The notes under the pieces are model-generated. The model searched no databases, had not been told where the DNA came from, and saw only the letters and a list, made by a program, of their open reading frames with translations. DNA of 64,000 nucleotides, taken from contig NC_018632.1 of the NCBI RefSeq assembly GCF_000172635.2, forward strand, positions 2,976,001-3,040,000, written 5' to 3'. Both the position numbers and the translations under genes were made by a program. Source of the DNA: Alteromonas macleodii ATCC 27126 (GTDB lineage: Bacteria > Pseudomonadota > Gammaproteobacteria > Enterobacterales > Alteromonadaceae). The stretch's first letter is position 1; each line of letters starts with the position of its first letter. Below are positions 45,534 to 55,944 of this stretch, in pieces.

Positions 45534-48473
45534 GTGCTACGCACTTTATTATTAACGCTTTCTAGCTTACTAGCAATGGCAAAGCAAAGGCCGTGGGAGC
45601 CTCTGCTCATTATGACCGCGATTGTACTGGCCAATGCTGGCTTAGTTACCGTTTTATTGATAAACGAAGGCGCTACACAAGGTGAACTGTTACAGTCAAA
45701 GCAAGGGCTTACCTTGGGCAGTATCATCACTCCAGCAGACAGTAGAGCTCGCTTTACACAAAGCGATTATGCCACGCTTCGCAAGCAGGGTTTTACCCAG
45801 CTTGTTGCGATAGCTGAAAGAGACGTTACCCTATCGTGCAATGGCAGCGAGCCCACAGCAACAACTCTCACATTACTTGGTGTTGATACTCAGCCTATTT
45901 TAGGAAGTGCATTTAGAACGAGAGGTTTTGAGGCGCCTTCCCTAAACGATAGCGCTGTTTCACTATCCTATTTATCGCAAAATGCGAAGAAATTTAGTGA
46001 AATGGAAAACCAGCAGACGCCAGCGGGACGCGAATTGCGCTCAAATTCTGGGGGCGACTTCGCTGTAAATGGGCTTATTCACCCCTTAACGAACGCAAAA
46101 CTGGCTTGTCACGACACGCTCAATGAAATCCATAGAAAATCCGCGCCAAGTCCCTACTGGCCTGCAACGGTAAGCGCGTATGTGAGCAGCTTTGCTCCGC
46201 AAAATACAATTTTGATCTCTATCGATGAGTTTTACAGAGGCGGGGTAACGATTGAGAATGATGAACCTGTTAAGCCTGTTATTCCTGACAATGCTAAACG
46301 CGCGCAAGAGAAACAAGCAAAGCAACAGAAAGCTTACGTCCCACTTTCCGGGTTTATTACACTTTCACCGCTATCACATCAGCATTTAACCCAAATAGAA
46401 ACCCTACTTGGAATACCTGTAAAGCAAACCACTAGCAATACAGACAATGACACCGGTTCGTTGCCAGATAGTTTTAGACTAAATCTTTGGGCGATGAGTG
46501 GACTGATGGGCGTTGTGGCGCTTTTTATAGTACTTAACGCGCTAAACTTGATGTACCGCACGCGGCTACCCAATATCATTCGTTTACGGCAGCTGGGCAT
46601 ATCTCAGCGAATTTTAAGCATTGCCCTATTCACCGAGTTGCTTGTTTACTGCGTAATAAGTATTCCAATTGGCATGTTCATCGGTTTTCAAGCGGCGTCA
46701 TGGTTGTCACCTGTGATAAACGGTACATTTACGTCGTTGTTTAACGCTGTATTTGTTAACCCAGACGTTAATCTGCTTTTCACCTTCGGCTTCGCATTAA
46801 CAACGACCTTTATATCGCTGGTTGTTTTTTCGTTAGTTTCTATAGTTAAGCTTTCAAATGCCCTAACCGTAGCGCCTGTCAAAAAAGAAAATGCGTTAGG
46901 CCAATTTGCCGTAGGTCTTATCTCATTATGTGCCCTACTACTGTTATTTATCGCTGAGGGGTTCGTATCTTCTGCAGCTTCAGCACTTTTCTTTGTTGCA
47001 CTGTTACTCCTTACCAGCTGCGCGCTTATTCTTCTTTGGTTACCTATTTTCTCTAAGCTACTGACTAGATTTGTACCAAGACAGTGGCCCGTGTTCCACT
47101 ACGTCATTGCTAATATGCATTTACTGTCTAGCAAAACCCGTCTCGCCGTTTGTGCATTCTTTATCGCGCTAACCGCAAATATTGGTATGAACACCATGAC
47201 GGACAGCTTTAGAGACGCCACTGAACAGTGGTTAACGCAAAGGCTTTACGCGCCTTTCTATCTGTACACCGACGCGCCACTTAGTCGTATCGAAACGTTA
47301 TCTACCAAATCGTTACCTCCGCTTGCTTTAACTCCTTTACTTAAGGCCGAGGGAGCTGTTATTGGCTCACATGCTCAAGAAGAGACACATAAAGAGATAC
47401 ATAAAGAAACACGTGAAGTCAGTAACAGCTCGCCCACCCACGTTTCTATCAGTAGCTACCCCGTTCACCAAAACGGTAAAAAGGCGCTTGTCCTCGATGA
47501 TGTAATAAACAACGACCTCAACACAGCGTGGCGTGAGTTTACAGAAGGGAAAGGGGTATTCATCAATCAGCAATTAGCGTTTGCCCTTAACGCAAAGTTA
47601 GGACACACGCTAGATATAGAAAATACTCGCCTTCGTAAAACTGCGAATTCAAGTTCTTCGGCGGTTAATCCATCTAGCGAGGCTTATAGCTCGCCACAAG
47701 ATAAAACTACTGACCCAACACAAGGCTCACAAAGCAGTTCGTCGAACTCAAACGTATTTGCAGCGACGCCTCAATGGAAAGTACTGGGTATTTATCCCGA
47801 CTACGGTAACCTGAACGGGCAAATATTAGTGCCTCTTCCCTCATTTAATCGAAACGATGTCCTTATCAGGGATCAACTTTTTTCCGGTGTAGTGGCTATT
47901 TACCCAGAGCCGCCTATTGAGACTAACGTGATAGGCGACAACAAACAAAGCACCTATGGAAAGGACATCCTCGAACAGCAGCTAAAATCACAGTTAGGGG
48001 AACACCGCGAAATTGCCCTTTATACCCGACAAGCGCTGTTAGATACCTCTATGCAGACCTTTGATCGTACCTTTGTATTAACCGACGGCCTTAACATTAC
48101 TACCCTATTGGTGGCGGGCGTCGCCTTCGCTGTTTCGCTGACGGTGCTAACCATAGGCAGCGCAGCGCAGTTATCTGTATTGCGTGCCCTTGGCGTTAGT
48201 CAGCTTAAAGTAAAAGCATCTCTGTTTGCGCAATATCTGCTGCTTTGTTTTATCTCAGCCTTGCTCGCCATTCCTTTTGGCGTGTACTTGGCCTATGTCT
48301 TTATTCAACAAGTAAACCGGCATGCATTTAACTGGGTGTACCCGCTTTCAATTAATGCAGAGGTTATTCTCTCTAGCGTGGGGTTATCGCTGCTTATCGT
48401 TTCACTGGTTCTGTTGTTACCTTTAGGAAAACTTAAGCCGAAAATTGATTTAAGGCAGGAAGTTCAGCTATGA
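45534..48473 (+). CDS. ABC transporter permease, double FtsX type
   Basis: A 979-residue inner-membrane protein. It looks like a fusion of two FtsX-type permeases: a membrane segment near 25-44, a soluble domain of about 270 residues, three or more segments at 320-440 (MSGLMGVVALFIVLNALNLMYRTR), a central pair of segments (460-510), a second soluble domain (about 570-850), then three segments at 855-970. Long Ser/Thr/Pro/Asn linkers break the soluble domains (about 675-735). The start is GTG at 45534 after AGGAAG. It overlaps the next gene by four bases. MacB/Lol-type mechanotransmission is the expected mode. Confidence 0.9.
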   Translation: MLRTLLLTLSSLLAMAKQRPWEPLLIMTAIVLANAGLVTVLLINEGATQGELLQSKQGLTLGSIITPADSRARFTQSDYATLRKQGFTQLVAIAERDVTLSCNGSEPTATTLTLLGVDTQPILGSAFRTRGFEAPSLNDSAVSLSYLSQNAKKFSEMENQQTPAGRELRSNSGGDFAVNGLIHPLTNAKLACHDTLNEIHRKSAPSPYWPATVSAYVSSFAPQNTILISIDEFYRGGVTIENDEPVKPVIPDNAKRAQEKQAKQQKAYVPLSGFITLSPLSHQHLTQIETLLGIPVKQTTSNTDNDTGSLPDSFRLNLWAMSGLMGVVALFIVLNALNLMYRTRLPNIIRLRQLGISQRILSIALFTELLVYCVISIPIGMFIGFQAASWLSPVINGTFTSLFNAVFVNPDVNLLFTFGFALTTTFISLVVFSLVSIVKLSNALTVAPVKKENALGQFAVGLISLCALLLLFIAEGFVSSAASALFFVALLLLTSCALILLWLPIFSKLLTRFVPRQWPVFHYVIANMHLLSSKTRLAVCAFFIALTANIGMNTMTDSFRDATEQWLTQRLYAPFYLYTDAPLSRIETLSTKSLPPLALTPLLKAEGAVIGSHAQEETHKEIHKETREVSNSSPTHVSISSYPVHQNGKKALVLDDVINNDLNTAWREFTEGKGVFINQQLAFALNAKLGHTLDIENTRLRKTANSSSSAVNPSSEAYSSPQDKTTDPTQGSQSSSSNSNVFAATPQWKVLGIYPDYGNLNGQILVPLPSFNRNDVLIRDQLFSGVVAIYPEPPIETNVIGDNKQSTYGKDILEQQLKSQLGEHREIALYTRQALLDTSMQTFDRTFVLTDGLNITTLLVAGVAFAVSLTVLTIGSAAQLSVLRALGVSQLKVKASLFAQYLLLCFISALLAIPFGVYLAYVFIQQVNRHAFNWVYPLSINAEVILSSVGLSLLIVSLVLLLPLGKLKPKIDLRQEVQL

Positions 48474-49906
48474 AAAACCATTTAGGTAGCGCCAACACTA
48501 CGTTTTTGCGATTTAAAGCCAACATCTTTTTAGTACTTGTAGCTGTTTGTTTCACTTTGAATGCATGTACTGAAAACCCAAAAGATGAAAACGAAACTCT
48601 GGGAACCTCCACGCCAAACGGCTTTTTTGGAAACATGCAGTCGAGCGACGCCTTTACGCCAGTAAAGCGGGGCAATACTGTTGAATTACCGCGCGATCAC
48701 ATGAGTCATCCCGATTTTCAGTTAGAGTGGTGGTACCTTACGCTTGTGTTAGGTACTGAAGACGGGCAAGAGTTCGGCCTTCAATATACGCTTTTTCGTT
48801 TCAATACTGAGCTAAATGCCCCTCCAAGCGTTAAGGCTAATGCTGAAAATAGTGCTGAAGTTAACGCCAAAAGTAAATCCGAAAGTAGTGCCGAAACTAG
48901 TGCTAGTCATAGCTCTGAAGATAACCTCCATACTAACGCCAACAACCATATCGCAAAAAACTGGAGCAATGGCCAGCAGTGGATGGGACATGCTTCGCTA
49001 CACACCGCTGAACAGCATTATTTCGAAGAACGATTTGCAAGCGGCGGTGTAGGTAATGCCTATGTGAATCAACAACCCTTTACAACAGTTATTGACGATT
49101 GGGTTTGGAAAGCGGCACAGGCGGAGGTCCAAACAGGTGCAGAAAGCAAAGCCATGTTCCCGTCCGTGTTAAAAGTCGCTTTTGGGCAAAGCAGCACGCA
49201 TCATCCGGTCAAAATAAATGGAAAAATCCCCGCTACCGCCGCAGACAGCTTATCAGAATTAAATGATACACTGGGCGTTAGCGCCGTCAAAGTCTCGCTT
49301 AATCTAGATACCTATGGGCCTTTCATCAAACAGGGTGATAACGGCTACAGTAAAAAAACACAAGACGAACGCCTTCGCTCCTACTATTACAGCCAGCCGT
49401 TCATTAACGCGGAAGGTACGTTAAACATAGAGGGCAATAGCGTAAAAGTTACGGGTAAAGGCTGGTTTGATCACGAATGGACGAGCCACTTAGCCAACAG
49501 TGAAGCCATGGGATGGGATTGGTTCTCGCTGCATTTAGACGATGGAAGTAAATTGATGGCGTTTCGCATGCACGCCATGAATAAAAACATGAAAAATAGC
49601 AAAAGCAAACACAGCGAAATATTCACAACGGCTAGCTATATAGCGGAAAATGGCACGAAAGAAACTATCGACCAAGCCAACGTATCAATTACGCCAACGG
49701 CCTATGAAACAATCAACGAGGGAGAGTCAGCTCGCTCTGTTCCCACCGCTTGGCGCATTCAAATACCAGAAAAAGATATCGACCTATCCATTCGCCCGTT
49801 CAAGGAAAGCCAATGGAATAACAGCTTATTTCCCTATTATGAAGGGCGAGTGGATATAAAAGGCTCCCATTCAGGGAGCGGCTTTATGGAATTGACAGGC
49901 TACTAA
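48470..49906 (+). CDS. Lipocalin-like lipoprotein (AttH/CrtC family)
   Basis: A 478-residue exported lipoprotein: hydrophobic signal segment (about 15-30) and lipobox LNAC (Cys33). The AttH/CrtC-type fold is marked by DFQLEWWYLTLVLGTEDGQEFGLQYTLFRF, WMGHASLHT, GWFDHEWTS, WDWFSLHLDDGSKLMAFRMH and GSGFMELTGY at the end. A low-complexity Ala/Ser/Asn/Glu insertion lies at about 118-160. It is translationally coupled to the permease. In similar operons the ABC transporter and AttH-like protein act together at the envelope; the cargo is not known. Confidence 0.9.
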   Translation: MKNHLGSANTTFLRFKANIFLVLVAVCFTLNACTENPKDENETLGTSTPNGFFGNMQSSDAFTPVKRGNTVELPRDHMSHPDFQLEWWYLTLVLGTEDGQEFGLQYTLFRFNTELNAPPSVKANAENSAEVNAKSKSESSAETSASHSSEDNLHTNANNHIAKNWSNGQQWMGHASLHTAEQHYFEERFASGGVGNAYVNQQPFTTVIDDWVWKAAQAEVQTGAESKAMFPSVLKVAFGQSSTHHPVKINGKIPATAADSLSELNDTLGVSAVKVSLNLDTYGPFIKQGDNGYSKKTQDERLRSYYYSQPFINAEGTLNIEGNSVKVTGKGWFDHEWTSHLANSEAMGWDWFSLHLDDGSKLMAFRMHAMNKNMKNSKSKHSEIFTTASYIAENGTKETIDQANVSITPTAYETINEGESARSVPTAWRIQIPEKDIDLSIRPFKESQWNNSLFPYYEGRVDIKGSHSGSGFMELTGY

Positions 49907-49946
49907 GGCCTGTTGACCTTTGATATACAGCGAAGCGTAATAGCCC

Positions 49947-50867
49947 CTAATAAATAGACCAATTGATGCGTTCACTTAGCGATGTCAAAGCCGCCACACC
50001 TAGCTGAGAATTACCCACGCTATTAAGCGCTGGCGAAAATACGCATATTGAGAAGCGTCCTGGTACAACAGCCACTATGCCTCCACCTACGCCACTTTTA
50101 CCCGGCAAGCCTACTTTAAAAGCAAAGCTTCCAGCTTCGTCATACATCCCACTAGTCGCCAGAAGCGCGTTCACTTGTTTGGTTTGATAAGGCGTTAGCA
50201 CCTTTTCATTTGCACAAGTAGAAAAACCTGCGTTAGCAAGAAAGCTCGTTGAGCGCGCCAAGTCCTCACAACTCATCTCTAGCGCACAGTTGTGAAAGTA
50301 ATTACGAAGCACATCTTCCACTTCGTTTTCAAAATTTCCGTAGGCTTTCATCAAATATGCCATTGCTGCATTGCGAGAGCGGTGCTCGTATTCAGACTCC
50401 GCCACCACCTTATTTACCACGATATCGCCGTTACAGCTTAAGCGTCTTACGAAATCTCGCATGGCAATATAAGGGGAAGCGAACCGAGATTGCACCATAT
50501 CACTAACCACCAGCGCACCGGCATTAATGAAGGGGTTGCGGGGAATACCGTTTTCATATTCCAACTGTACAAGAGAATTAAACGGCAGGCCGGATGGCTC
50601 GCATCCAACTCGCTCCCACATAGTTTCACCGTAGTGATTAATAGCTAAAACAAGATTAAAGACTTTTGAGATACTTTGAATAGAAAAAGGAACGCTCGCA
50701 TCGCCTATCGACGTTATTTGACCGTTTGTATCGCAAATTGAAATGCCAAATTGCCGTGGATTAACCGTGGCCAACGCAGGGATGTAGTCGGCAACTTTTC
50801 CCATGCCCAACATGGGCTCAACTTCATCATAGATATCTTGAAGTAGTGCCAGCATTTCGTTTTTCAT
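49947..50867 (-). CDS. glsA: Glutaminase GlsA
   Basis: Hydrolyses glutamine to glutamate and ammonia; beta-lactamase-like fold. The 306 residues contain the S-x-x-K catalytic motif in [12 protein letters not shown], the [14 protein letters not shown] region ([14 protein letters not shown]), [19 protein letters not shown] and the glycine-rich [16 protein letters not shown]. Length fits the family. It converges with the lipocalin-like gene, whose stop is 40 bases away. High confidence. Confidence 0.97.
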   Translation of the reverse strand: MKNEMLALLQDIYDEVEPMLGMGKVADYIPALATVNPRQFGISICDTNGQITSIGDASVPFSIQSISKVFNLVLAINHYGETMWERVGCEPSGLPFNSLVQLEYENGIPRNPFINAGALVVSDMVQSRFASPYIAMRDFVRRLSCNGDIVVNKVVAESEYEHRSRNAAMAYLMKAYGNFENEVEDVLRNYFHNCALEMSCEDLARSTSFLANAGFSTCANEKVLTPYQTKQVNALLATSGMYDEAGSFAFKVGLPGKSGVGGGIVAVVPGRFSICVFSPALNSVGNSQLGVAALTSLSERINWSIY

Positions 50868-50896
50868 AGTTCCCCTTTCCTGCTTACCACAGATAA

Positions 50897-50936
50897 AAAT
50901 AAAGCGCCTTGTTATAAAAACGCTGGCGCTTTAATT
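50897..50936 (-). terminator. Terminator of the alkaline phosphatase gene
   Basis: AAAGCGCC / GGCGCTTT arms with a 16-base loop; on the minus strand followed by ATTTTTAT. It lies about 25 bases after the phosphatase stop. Confidence 0.6.
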
Positions 50937-50957
50937 TCTATACAAACAATGTAGCGA

Positions 50958-52436
50958 TTAGTTACAGCGCCAATCTTCCTTAAAGTCACACAAGCCATCA
51001 TCATCTTCGTCTGACGTAAGCTCAATGTTGGTCGATACCTTTTCTGATACTTTATTTGAATCGGAATCGATTATTACTGGCTGTTTTTTATCGATAAAAC
51101 TGAAGATTGTTTTTGCAATATCCGTGTTATCAATTTGCCCCATAAGCGATTGATAACCAGCGCCAAAAGCAAATACTTCAACATCTACACCAGTGTGACC
51201 GCCTGTTGTCCACCCCGTGTTTGTTTTGGTGTCTAAGAAGGTTTTTACTGCCATGAAGCGAGTTTCATCATCTTGGTTTGATACGCTATCTAGCGTGGCA
51301 AGCTCTTCTTCACTCAACGACAAGCCAAGCTTCTGCGCCACAAATTCGCCAGGGTTCTCTTCATTTGCCATCTCTAAAGCAATTGTCATTACCGAGGCTG
51401 ACATAGACTTAAGATGTTCAGGGCTCCAGCGGTAGTCGCCGTTTGCGCCAATGGTTAAGCCACCTGTGCTGTGATCCGCCGTCAAAATAACCAAGGTGTC
51501 AGGATTCGTTTTTACATAATCTCGCAAATATTCCATGGTTTGCGCTAAGTCGTGCATCTCAGCCATGGCAGACGCGATATCGTTTGCGTGACCAGCCCAA
51601 TCTACTTGACTTGCTTCAACGAGAAGAAAGAACCCATTGTCGTTTTCTAAGTGTTTAATAGCATGTTGAGTTAGGTACTCAAGACGATTTTTGCGCTTGT
51701 CATCTAATACCGCAGGCAGCGCTACTGGAGCAAACAGACCGAGAACATTACTTCCCGCAGGCACTGAAGCCAGACGGTTATATGAATCGGCATATTCGTA
51801 GCCAGCATCAATAAACTGCGCCAAAATATCTCTGTCATCGCGTTCAAAGTAAGACGTTCCACCGCCTAGCATCACGTCAGCGACAAACTTACCGTCCACG
51901 CGAACATCAAAGAAATCTTCAGCTATTTCGTTGTAGTTCTTACGGCTTTCGTTATGCGCAATGTATGACGCAGGTGTCGCATGAACAATTTGAGACGTTA
52001 CTGCCAAACCAGTACGCATGCCTTTACTCTTAGCATGGTACATAACAGAGTTTACTGGTTGTTTATTTACATCAACACCAATTGCACCGTTGTATGACTT
52101 AACGCCAGTAGCAAGAGCGGTTGCAGCTGCGGCTGAATCGGTAACGTAACCAGATACTTGCGCAGGATACGTTGAAGCATTGCCCACTAAAATATCGTCA
52201 AACACAACCGATTCGATTTTCGGTGTTGACGGGTCATCTACATAATTACGATAAGCCGTGGTATAGGCAGGCCCCATACCGTCGGCTACAACCATTATTA
52301 TATTTTTCGGTACACCTTTAGTTTGCGTACCGGTTGCACTTGCTGATTCGGTCATAGATTCAGTGATACCACAACCCGCAAGAACAGCAATAGACGCACA
52401 ACTTAGTAGTGATGTGCGAACAAATTGTTTAATCAT
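50958..52436 (-). CDS. phoA: Alkaline phosphatase (PhoA superfamily), lipoprotein
   Basis: Zinc-dependent phosphomonoesterase, 492 residues. The signal peptide ends in lipobox LAGC (Cys22), predicting an outer-membrane or periplasmic lipoprotein. Catalytic features are MVVADGMGP for a metal-binding aspartate, the active-site serine in VTDSAAAATALATG, VDWAGHANDIASA, and the metal histidines in TADHSTGG and GGHTGVDV. The C-terminus has an Asp/Glu-rich tail (TSDEDDDGLCDFKEDWRCN) resembling a calcium-binding or thrombospondin type-3-like repeat. No Pho box was found by eye. Confidence 0.93.
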   Translation of the reverse strand: MIKQFVRTSLLSCASIAVLAGCGITESMTESASATGTQTKGVPKNIIMVVADGMGPAYTTAYRNYVDDPSTPKIESVVFDDILVGNASTYPAQVSGYVTDSAAAATALATGVKSYNGAIGVDVNKQPVNSVMYHAKSKGMRTGLAVTSQIVHATPASYIAHNESRKNYNEIAEDFFDVRVDGKFVADVMLGGGTSYFERDDRDILAQFIDAGYEYADSYNRLASVPAGSNVLGLFAPVALPAVLDDKRKNRLEYLTQHAIKHLENDNGFFLLVEASQVDWAGHANDIASAMAEMHDLAQTMEYLRDYVKTNPDTLVILTADHSTGGLTIGANGDYRWSPEHLKSMSASVMTIALEMANEENPGEFVAQKLGLSLSEEELATLDSVSNQDDETRFMAVKTFLDTKTNTGWTTGGHTGVDVEVFAFGAGYQSLMGQIDNTDIAKTIFSFIDKKQPVIIDSDSNKVSEKVSTNIELTSDEDDDGLCDFKEDWRCN

Positions 52437-52614
52437 TTAAACTTCCCTGAGTAAGTAAGGTACCTACTGGCCTGGATACCCGCAGATACAACAATAACGA
52501 CACTATCGCGAATGATTCTTTGGTGATCATAATGGTGTTAGCAAAGCGATAAGATGCAATAGTGTAAAGCAGGCTGGCAAGATGCTCAAAGCTTTTGGAC
52601 AAAATAACGCAAGC

Positions 52615-52640
52615 ATGAGATGACCATCTGGTCATCTCAT
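52615..52640. repeat. Perfect 26-base palindrome-like inverted repeat after cheV
   Basis: Two 12-base arms, ATGAGATGACCA and TGGTCATCTCAT, separated by TC. It is 29 bases past the cheV stop and has no T-run on either side, so it is either an operator or a processed mRNA 3' hairpin. Confidence 0.6.
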
Positions 52641-52669
52641 TAAATTAGCAACTTTTAAGAAGGAAGCGA

Positions 52670-53629
52670 CTACTTATTTTGTGATGAGAGGTATTCGCGC
52701 ATGCGCTGTTGTGCCACGTCAACGAGCATGTCGGGCTGGAATTTGGAGATAAACCTGTTGCATCCAACTTTTTCTACCATGGCGTCGTTGAAGCTTCCGC
52801 TTAATGATGTGTTGAGTGCTATAAATAAATTGCTCATACGAGGATCGTTACGCACTTCAGAAGTAAGCCGATAGCCGTCCATTTCTGGCATTTCTGCGTC
52901 GGTAAACATTAGCAAAATTTCGTCGGTTGGATTCTTCCCCTCATCGGCCCACTCCTTCAGCAGCGCTAACGCTTCAGCGCCGTTTTTACGTTCGATGATT
53001 GTTATACCTAGCTGCTCTAACGTATCTTTAATCTGTTTTCTTGCTGTGCTTGAGTCATCTACTATCAACACTTTCTTGCCTAAGAAGTGGTTAACAATGT
53101 CTTTATCTAGCACTTCTTCAGAGATAGATGTGTCGTAATCGATGATTTCCGCGAGTACTTTTTCAACATCGATGATTTCTACCAGCTCTTGTTTACCCTC
53201 AACATTCACCTGAGTTATGGCGGTTAAATAATTGGATTTTCCAATGCCGCTAGGGGGTGGCTGAATGGTTCCCCACGATGTATTCACTATGTTTTTCACT
53301 TCACCAATAATGAAGCCCTGCACGCTTCTGTTATATTCAGTGATAATGACATTCTTCGCTGTTGCTTGCGTAGCTGCACCGCGCATTTTGATTGCCTGAC
53401 GCAAGTCTATAATTGGAATGGAGCTTCCTCGGTAGTTCATCACGCCTTTCAGGTTGTGATGTGAACCCGGCATTATATTGAGCTTGGGTACGTTTATAAC
53501 TTCTTTAATTTTAAAGACGTTCATGGCAAAAATGTGTCGCGTTCCCAGTTGAAACATCAAAAGCTCAAGCCTGTTTTCGCCAACAAGCTTGGTTCTTTGG
53601 TCAACTGACGACAATACACTACTACTCAT
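52670..53629 (-). CDS. cheV: Chemotaxis coupling protein CheV
   Basis: A 319-residue CheW-receiver fusion that couples chemoreceptors to CheA and may tune adaptation. The N-terminal CheW domain (about 18-165) has LELLMFQLGTRHIFAMNVFKIKEVIN and GVMNYRGSSIPIIDLRQAI. The C-terminal receiver domain begins KKVLIVDDSSTARKQI and has the phosphoacceptor aspartate in LMFTDAEMPEMDG. The ATG at 53629 is preferred to the GTG at 53638. No other chemotaxis gene is nearby. High confidence. Confidence 0.96.
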   Translation of the reverse strand: MSSSVLSSVDQRTKLVGENRLELLMFQLGTRHIFAMNVFKIKEVINVPKLNIMPGSHHNLKGVMNYRGSSIPIIDLRQAIKMRGAATQATAKNVIITEYNRSVQGFIIGEVKNIVNTSWGTIQPPPSGIGKSNYLTAITQVNVEGKQELVEIIDVEKVLAEIIDYDTSISEEVLDKDIVNHFLGKKVLIVDDSSTARKQIKDTLEQLGITIIERKNGAEALALLKEWADEGKNPTDEILLMFTDAEMPEMDGYRLTSEVRNDPRMSNLFIALNTSLSGSFNDAMVEKVGCNRFISKFQPDMLVDVAQQRMREYLSSQNK

Positions 53630-54066
53630 AACACCCACTTTTCATATTATATATCAACAAGCTAAAACAAATGCGCCCTCGTATCGGACAAGATTATTTA
53701 GCGTGAAGCTTTACGCCTAAATTTACCTTGCTCACACCGGCAAAGCTATTACCCTTTTAGCTAATAGACAGACGAAATAGTCAACACCAGCAAGCATTTG
53801 CAACCTACGTAAGTTATTTATTACCGACCACTTCTTGCCCCGCTGCTGCCCCATTGCCTTAAAACCACCAAACATAGGTGTCAAAGATTTACAGTATCTA
53901 GACTTCTCTCGGCGCCAGTCATTCACAAAATAAATGGCCGCAATGCAAAATATATATTTCTATTATTCCAAATCCGGCACTAGGATGAAATGGAATCAAC
54001 GGGAACGCCCTACAGCGTAAACATAAACAACGTTAAGTATTTTAATTATAGTCGGGAGAGACGCTC
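53630..54066. other. 437-base region between cheV and aceA
   Basis: Divergent upstream regions of cheV (a TATAAT at 53646-53651 on the minus strand, no good -35 box) and aceA. A 64-codon minus-strand ORF (53732-53926) has no RBS or recognisable domain and is not called. Nothing else is supportable. Confidence 0.4.
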
Positions 54067-55662
54067 ATGTCGCAATATCAACAAGACATTGATAACTTCG
54101 CCACATTAAAGGCAGCACAAAACGGAACTTGGGAAGGTATCAACCCAGAATTCGCTGCACGCATGAAGGTTCAAAACCGTTTTAAAACAGGTTTAGACAT
54201 TGCTCGCTACACTGCAAGCATTATGCGCAAAGACATGGCTGAATACGACGCAGATTCGTCTCAGTACACACAGTCACTAGGCTGCTGGCATGGCTTCGTA
54301 GGCCAACAAAAAATGCTTTCAGTTAAAAAGCATCAAGGCACAACTAACAAAAGCTACCTTTACCTTTCAGGCTGGATGGTAGCAGCACTTCGCTCTGAAT
54401 TTGGTCCTCTTCCTGACCAATCAATGCATGAAAAAACATCAGTGTCTGCGCTTATCGAAGAACTTTATACTTTCCTTCGCCAAGCAGATGCGCGTGAATT
54501 AGGCGACCTTTTCCACAAGCTAGACGACGCTAAGAAAAACGGTGGTGATGTAGCTGCGATTCAAGCTGAAATCGACAATTACGAAACTCACGTAGTTCCA
54601 ATTATCGCAGATATCGATGCGGGCTTTGGTAACGAAGAAGCAACCTACCTACTTGCAAAGCAAATGATTGAAGCAGGTGCATGCTGTATCCAAATTGAGA
54701 ACCAAGTATCGGACGCGAAGCAATGTGGTCACCAAGACGGTAAAGTAACCGTGCCACACGAAGACTTCCTAGCGAAAATCAATGCAGTACGCTATGCATT
54801 CCTTGAACTAGGTGTTGATGAAGGTGTAATTGTTGCACGTACTGACTCACTAGGTGCTGGTCTTACTCAGAAGATCCCAGTATCTACATCAGAAGGCGAC
54901 TTAGCTGCTCAGTACAATGCGTTCCTTAAAACTACCGAAGTTGCAGGGGCAGAAGATCTAAGTGAAGGTGACCTAGTTCTTAAGCAAGGTGGCAAACTGG
55001 TTAAGCCTGAGCGTCTACCAAACGGCTTGTTCCGCTTTAAAGACAACACAGGTTTTGACCGTGTAGTACTTGACTGCGTAACGTCACTTAAGCACGGCGC
55101 TGACTTGCTTTGGATTGAAACTGAAAAGCCTCACGTTGGCCAAATTGCTGAAATGGTTAACGCTATTCGCGAACAAGTACCAAACGCAAAGCTGGTTTAT
55201 AACAACTCTCCATCATTCAACTGGACGCTTAACTTCCGTCAGCAAGTGTTTGATGCTTGGACAGAAGAAGGCAAAGACGTATCTGGCTACGACCGCGCGA
55301 AACTTATGTCTGCCGACTATGATGACAGCGAACTTGCAGCAGCAGCGGACGAGAAGATTAAGAGCTTCCAGGCTGACGCAGCACGCGAAGCGGGTATCTT
55401 CCACCACCTTATCACGCTACCGACTTACCACACTGCAGCGCTGTCTACTGACAACCTTGCAAAAGGTTACTTCGGTGAAGAAGGTATGCTTGCTTATGTT
55501 CGCGGTGTTCAGCGTCAAGAAATTCGCCAAGGTCTAGCGTGCGTTAAGCACCAAGCGATGGCAGGTTCTGACCTAGGTGATACACACAAAGAGTACTTCT
55601 CTGGTGAAGGTGCACTTAAAGCGTCTGGTGAAGATAACACCATGAACCAGTTCGACGTATAA
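54067..55662 (+). CDS. aceA: Isocitrate lyase AceA (long form)
   Basis: Splits isocitrate to succinate and glyoxylate, the first step of the glyoxylate shunt. The 531-residue long form is found in Pseudomonas and marine gammaproteobacteria; E. coli AceA has 434. It contains the metal-binding sequence IIADIDAGFGNEEATYLLAKQMIEAGACCIQIENQ and the catalytic motif KQCGH (a variant of KKCGH). GRTDSLGAG-type (VARTDSLGAG) and VYNNSPSFNW regions follow. The RBS GGGAGAG precedes the ATG. A strong terminator follows at 55711. High confidence. Confidence 0.97.
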   Translation: MSQYQQDIDNFATLKAAQNGTWEGINPEFAARMKVQNRFKTGLDIARYTASIMRKDMAEYDADSSQYTQSLGCWHGFVGQQKMLSVKKHQGTTNKSYLYLSGWMVAALRSEFGPLPDQSMHEKTSVSALIEELYTFLRQADARELGDLFHKLDDAKKNGGDVAAIQAEIDNYETHVVPIIADIDAGFGNEEATYLLAKQMIEAGACCIQIENQVSDAKQCGHQDGKVTVPHEDFLAKINAVRYAFLELGVDEGVIVARTDSLGAGLTQKIPVSTSEGDLAAQYNAFLKTTEVAGAEDLSEGDLVLKQGGKLVKPERLPNGLFRFKDNTGFDRVVLDCVTSLKHGADLLWIETEKPHVGQIAEMVNAIREQVPNAKLVYNNSPSFNWTLNFRQQVFDAWTEEGKDVSGYDRAKLMSADYDDSELAAAADEKIKSFQADAAREAGIFHHLITLPTYHTAALSTDNLAKGYFGEEGMLAYVRGVQRQEIRQGLACVKHQAMAGSDLGDTHKEYFSGEGALKASGEDNTMNQFDV

Positions 55663-55710
55663 CGCGAACAGGCAATGAGTTAAACGGAAAGTATCCCAAC
55701 CTTTCCTACA

Positions 55711-55735
55711 GGGCACCTTCGGGTGCCCTTTTTTG
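55711..55735 (+). terminator. Rho-independent terminator of aceA
   Basis: GGGCACC-ttcg-GGTGCCC followed by six T: seven GC-rich pairs, a stable UUCG tetraloop, and a T-run. Confidence 0.92.
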
Positions 55736-55944
55736 TGCACGTCATTCACTTCACTTATGCTTTTTGCATAAAACAAAAAAAGCCATATTTTCCTAAATTT
55801 CATAAAAAAACAATATAACAATTATATTTCAATACCTTATAGGTATAACGGCGGCCAATTTAAGACTAAACGCTTATCTGACATTGAAATAAAAAAGCTT
55901 TATAATAGCTATGTTTAATTAGGTTTAAAAAGAGCATTAGAATA

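Noticed and set aside
53732-53926. 64-codon minus-strand ORF between cheV and aceA
   Set aside because: No RBS or domain, and the composition is not clearly coding. Conservation would be needed to revive it.
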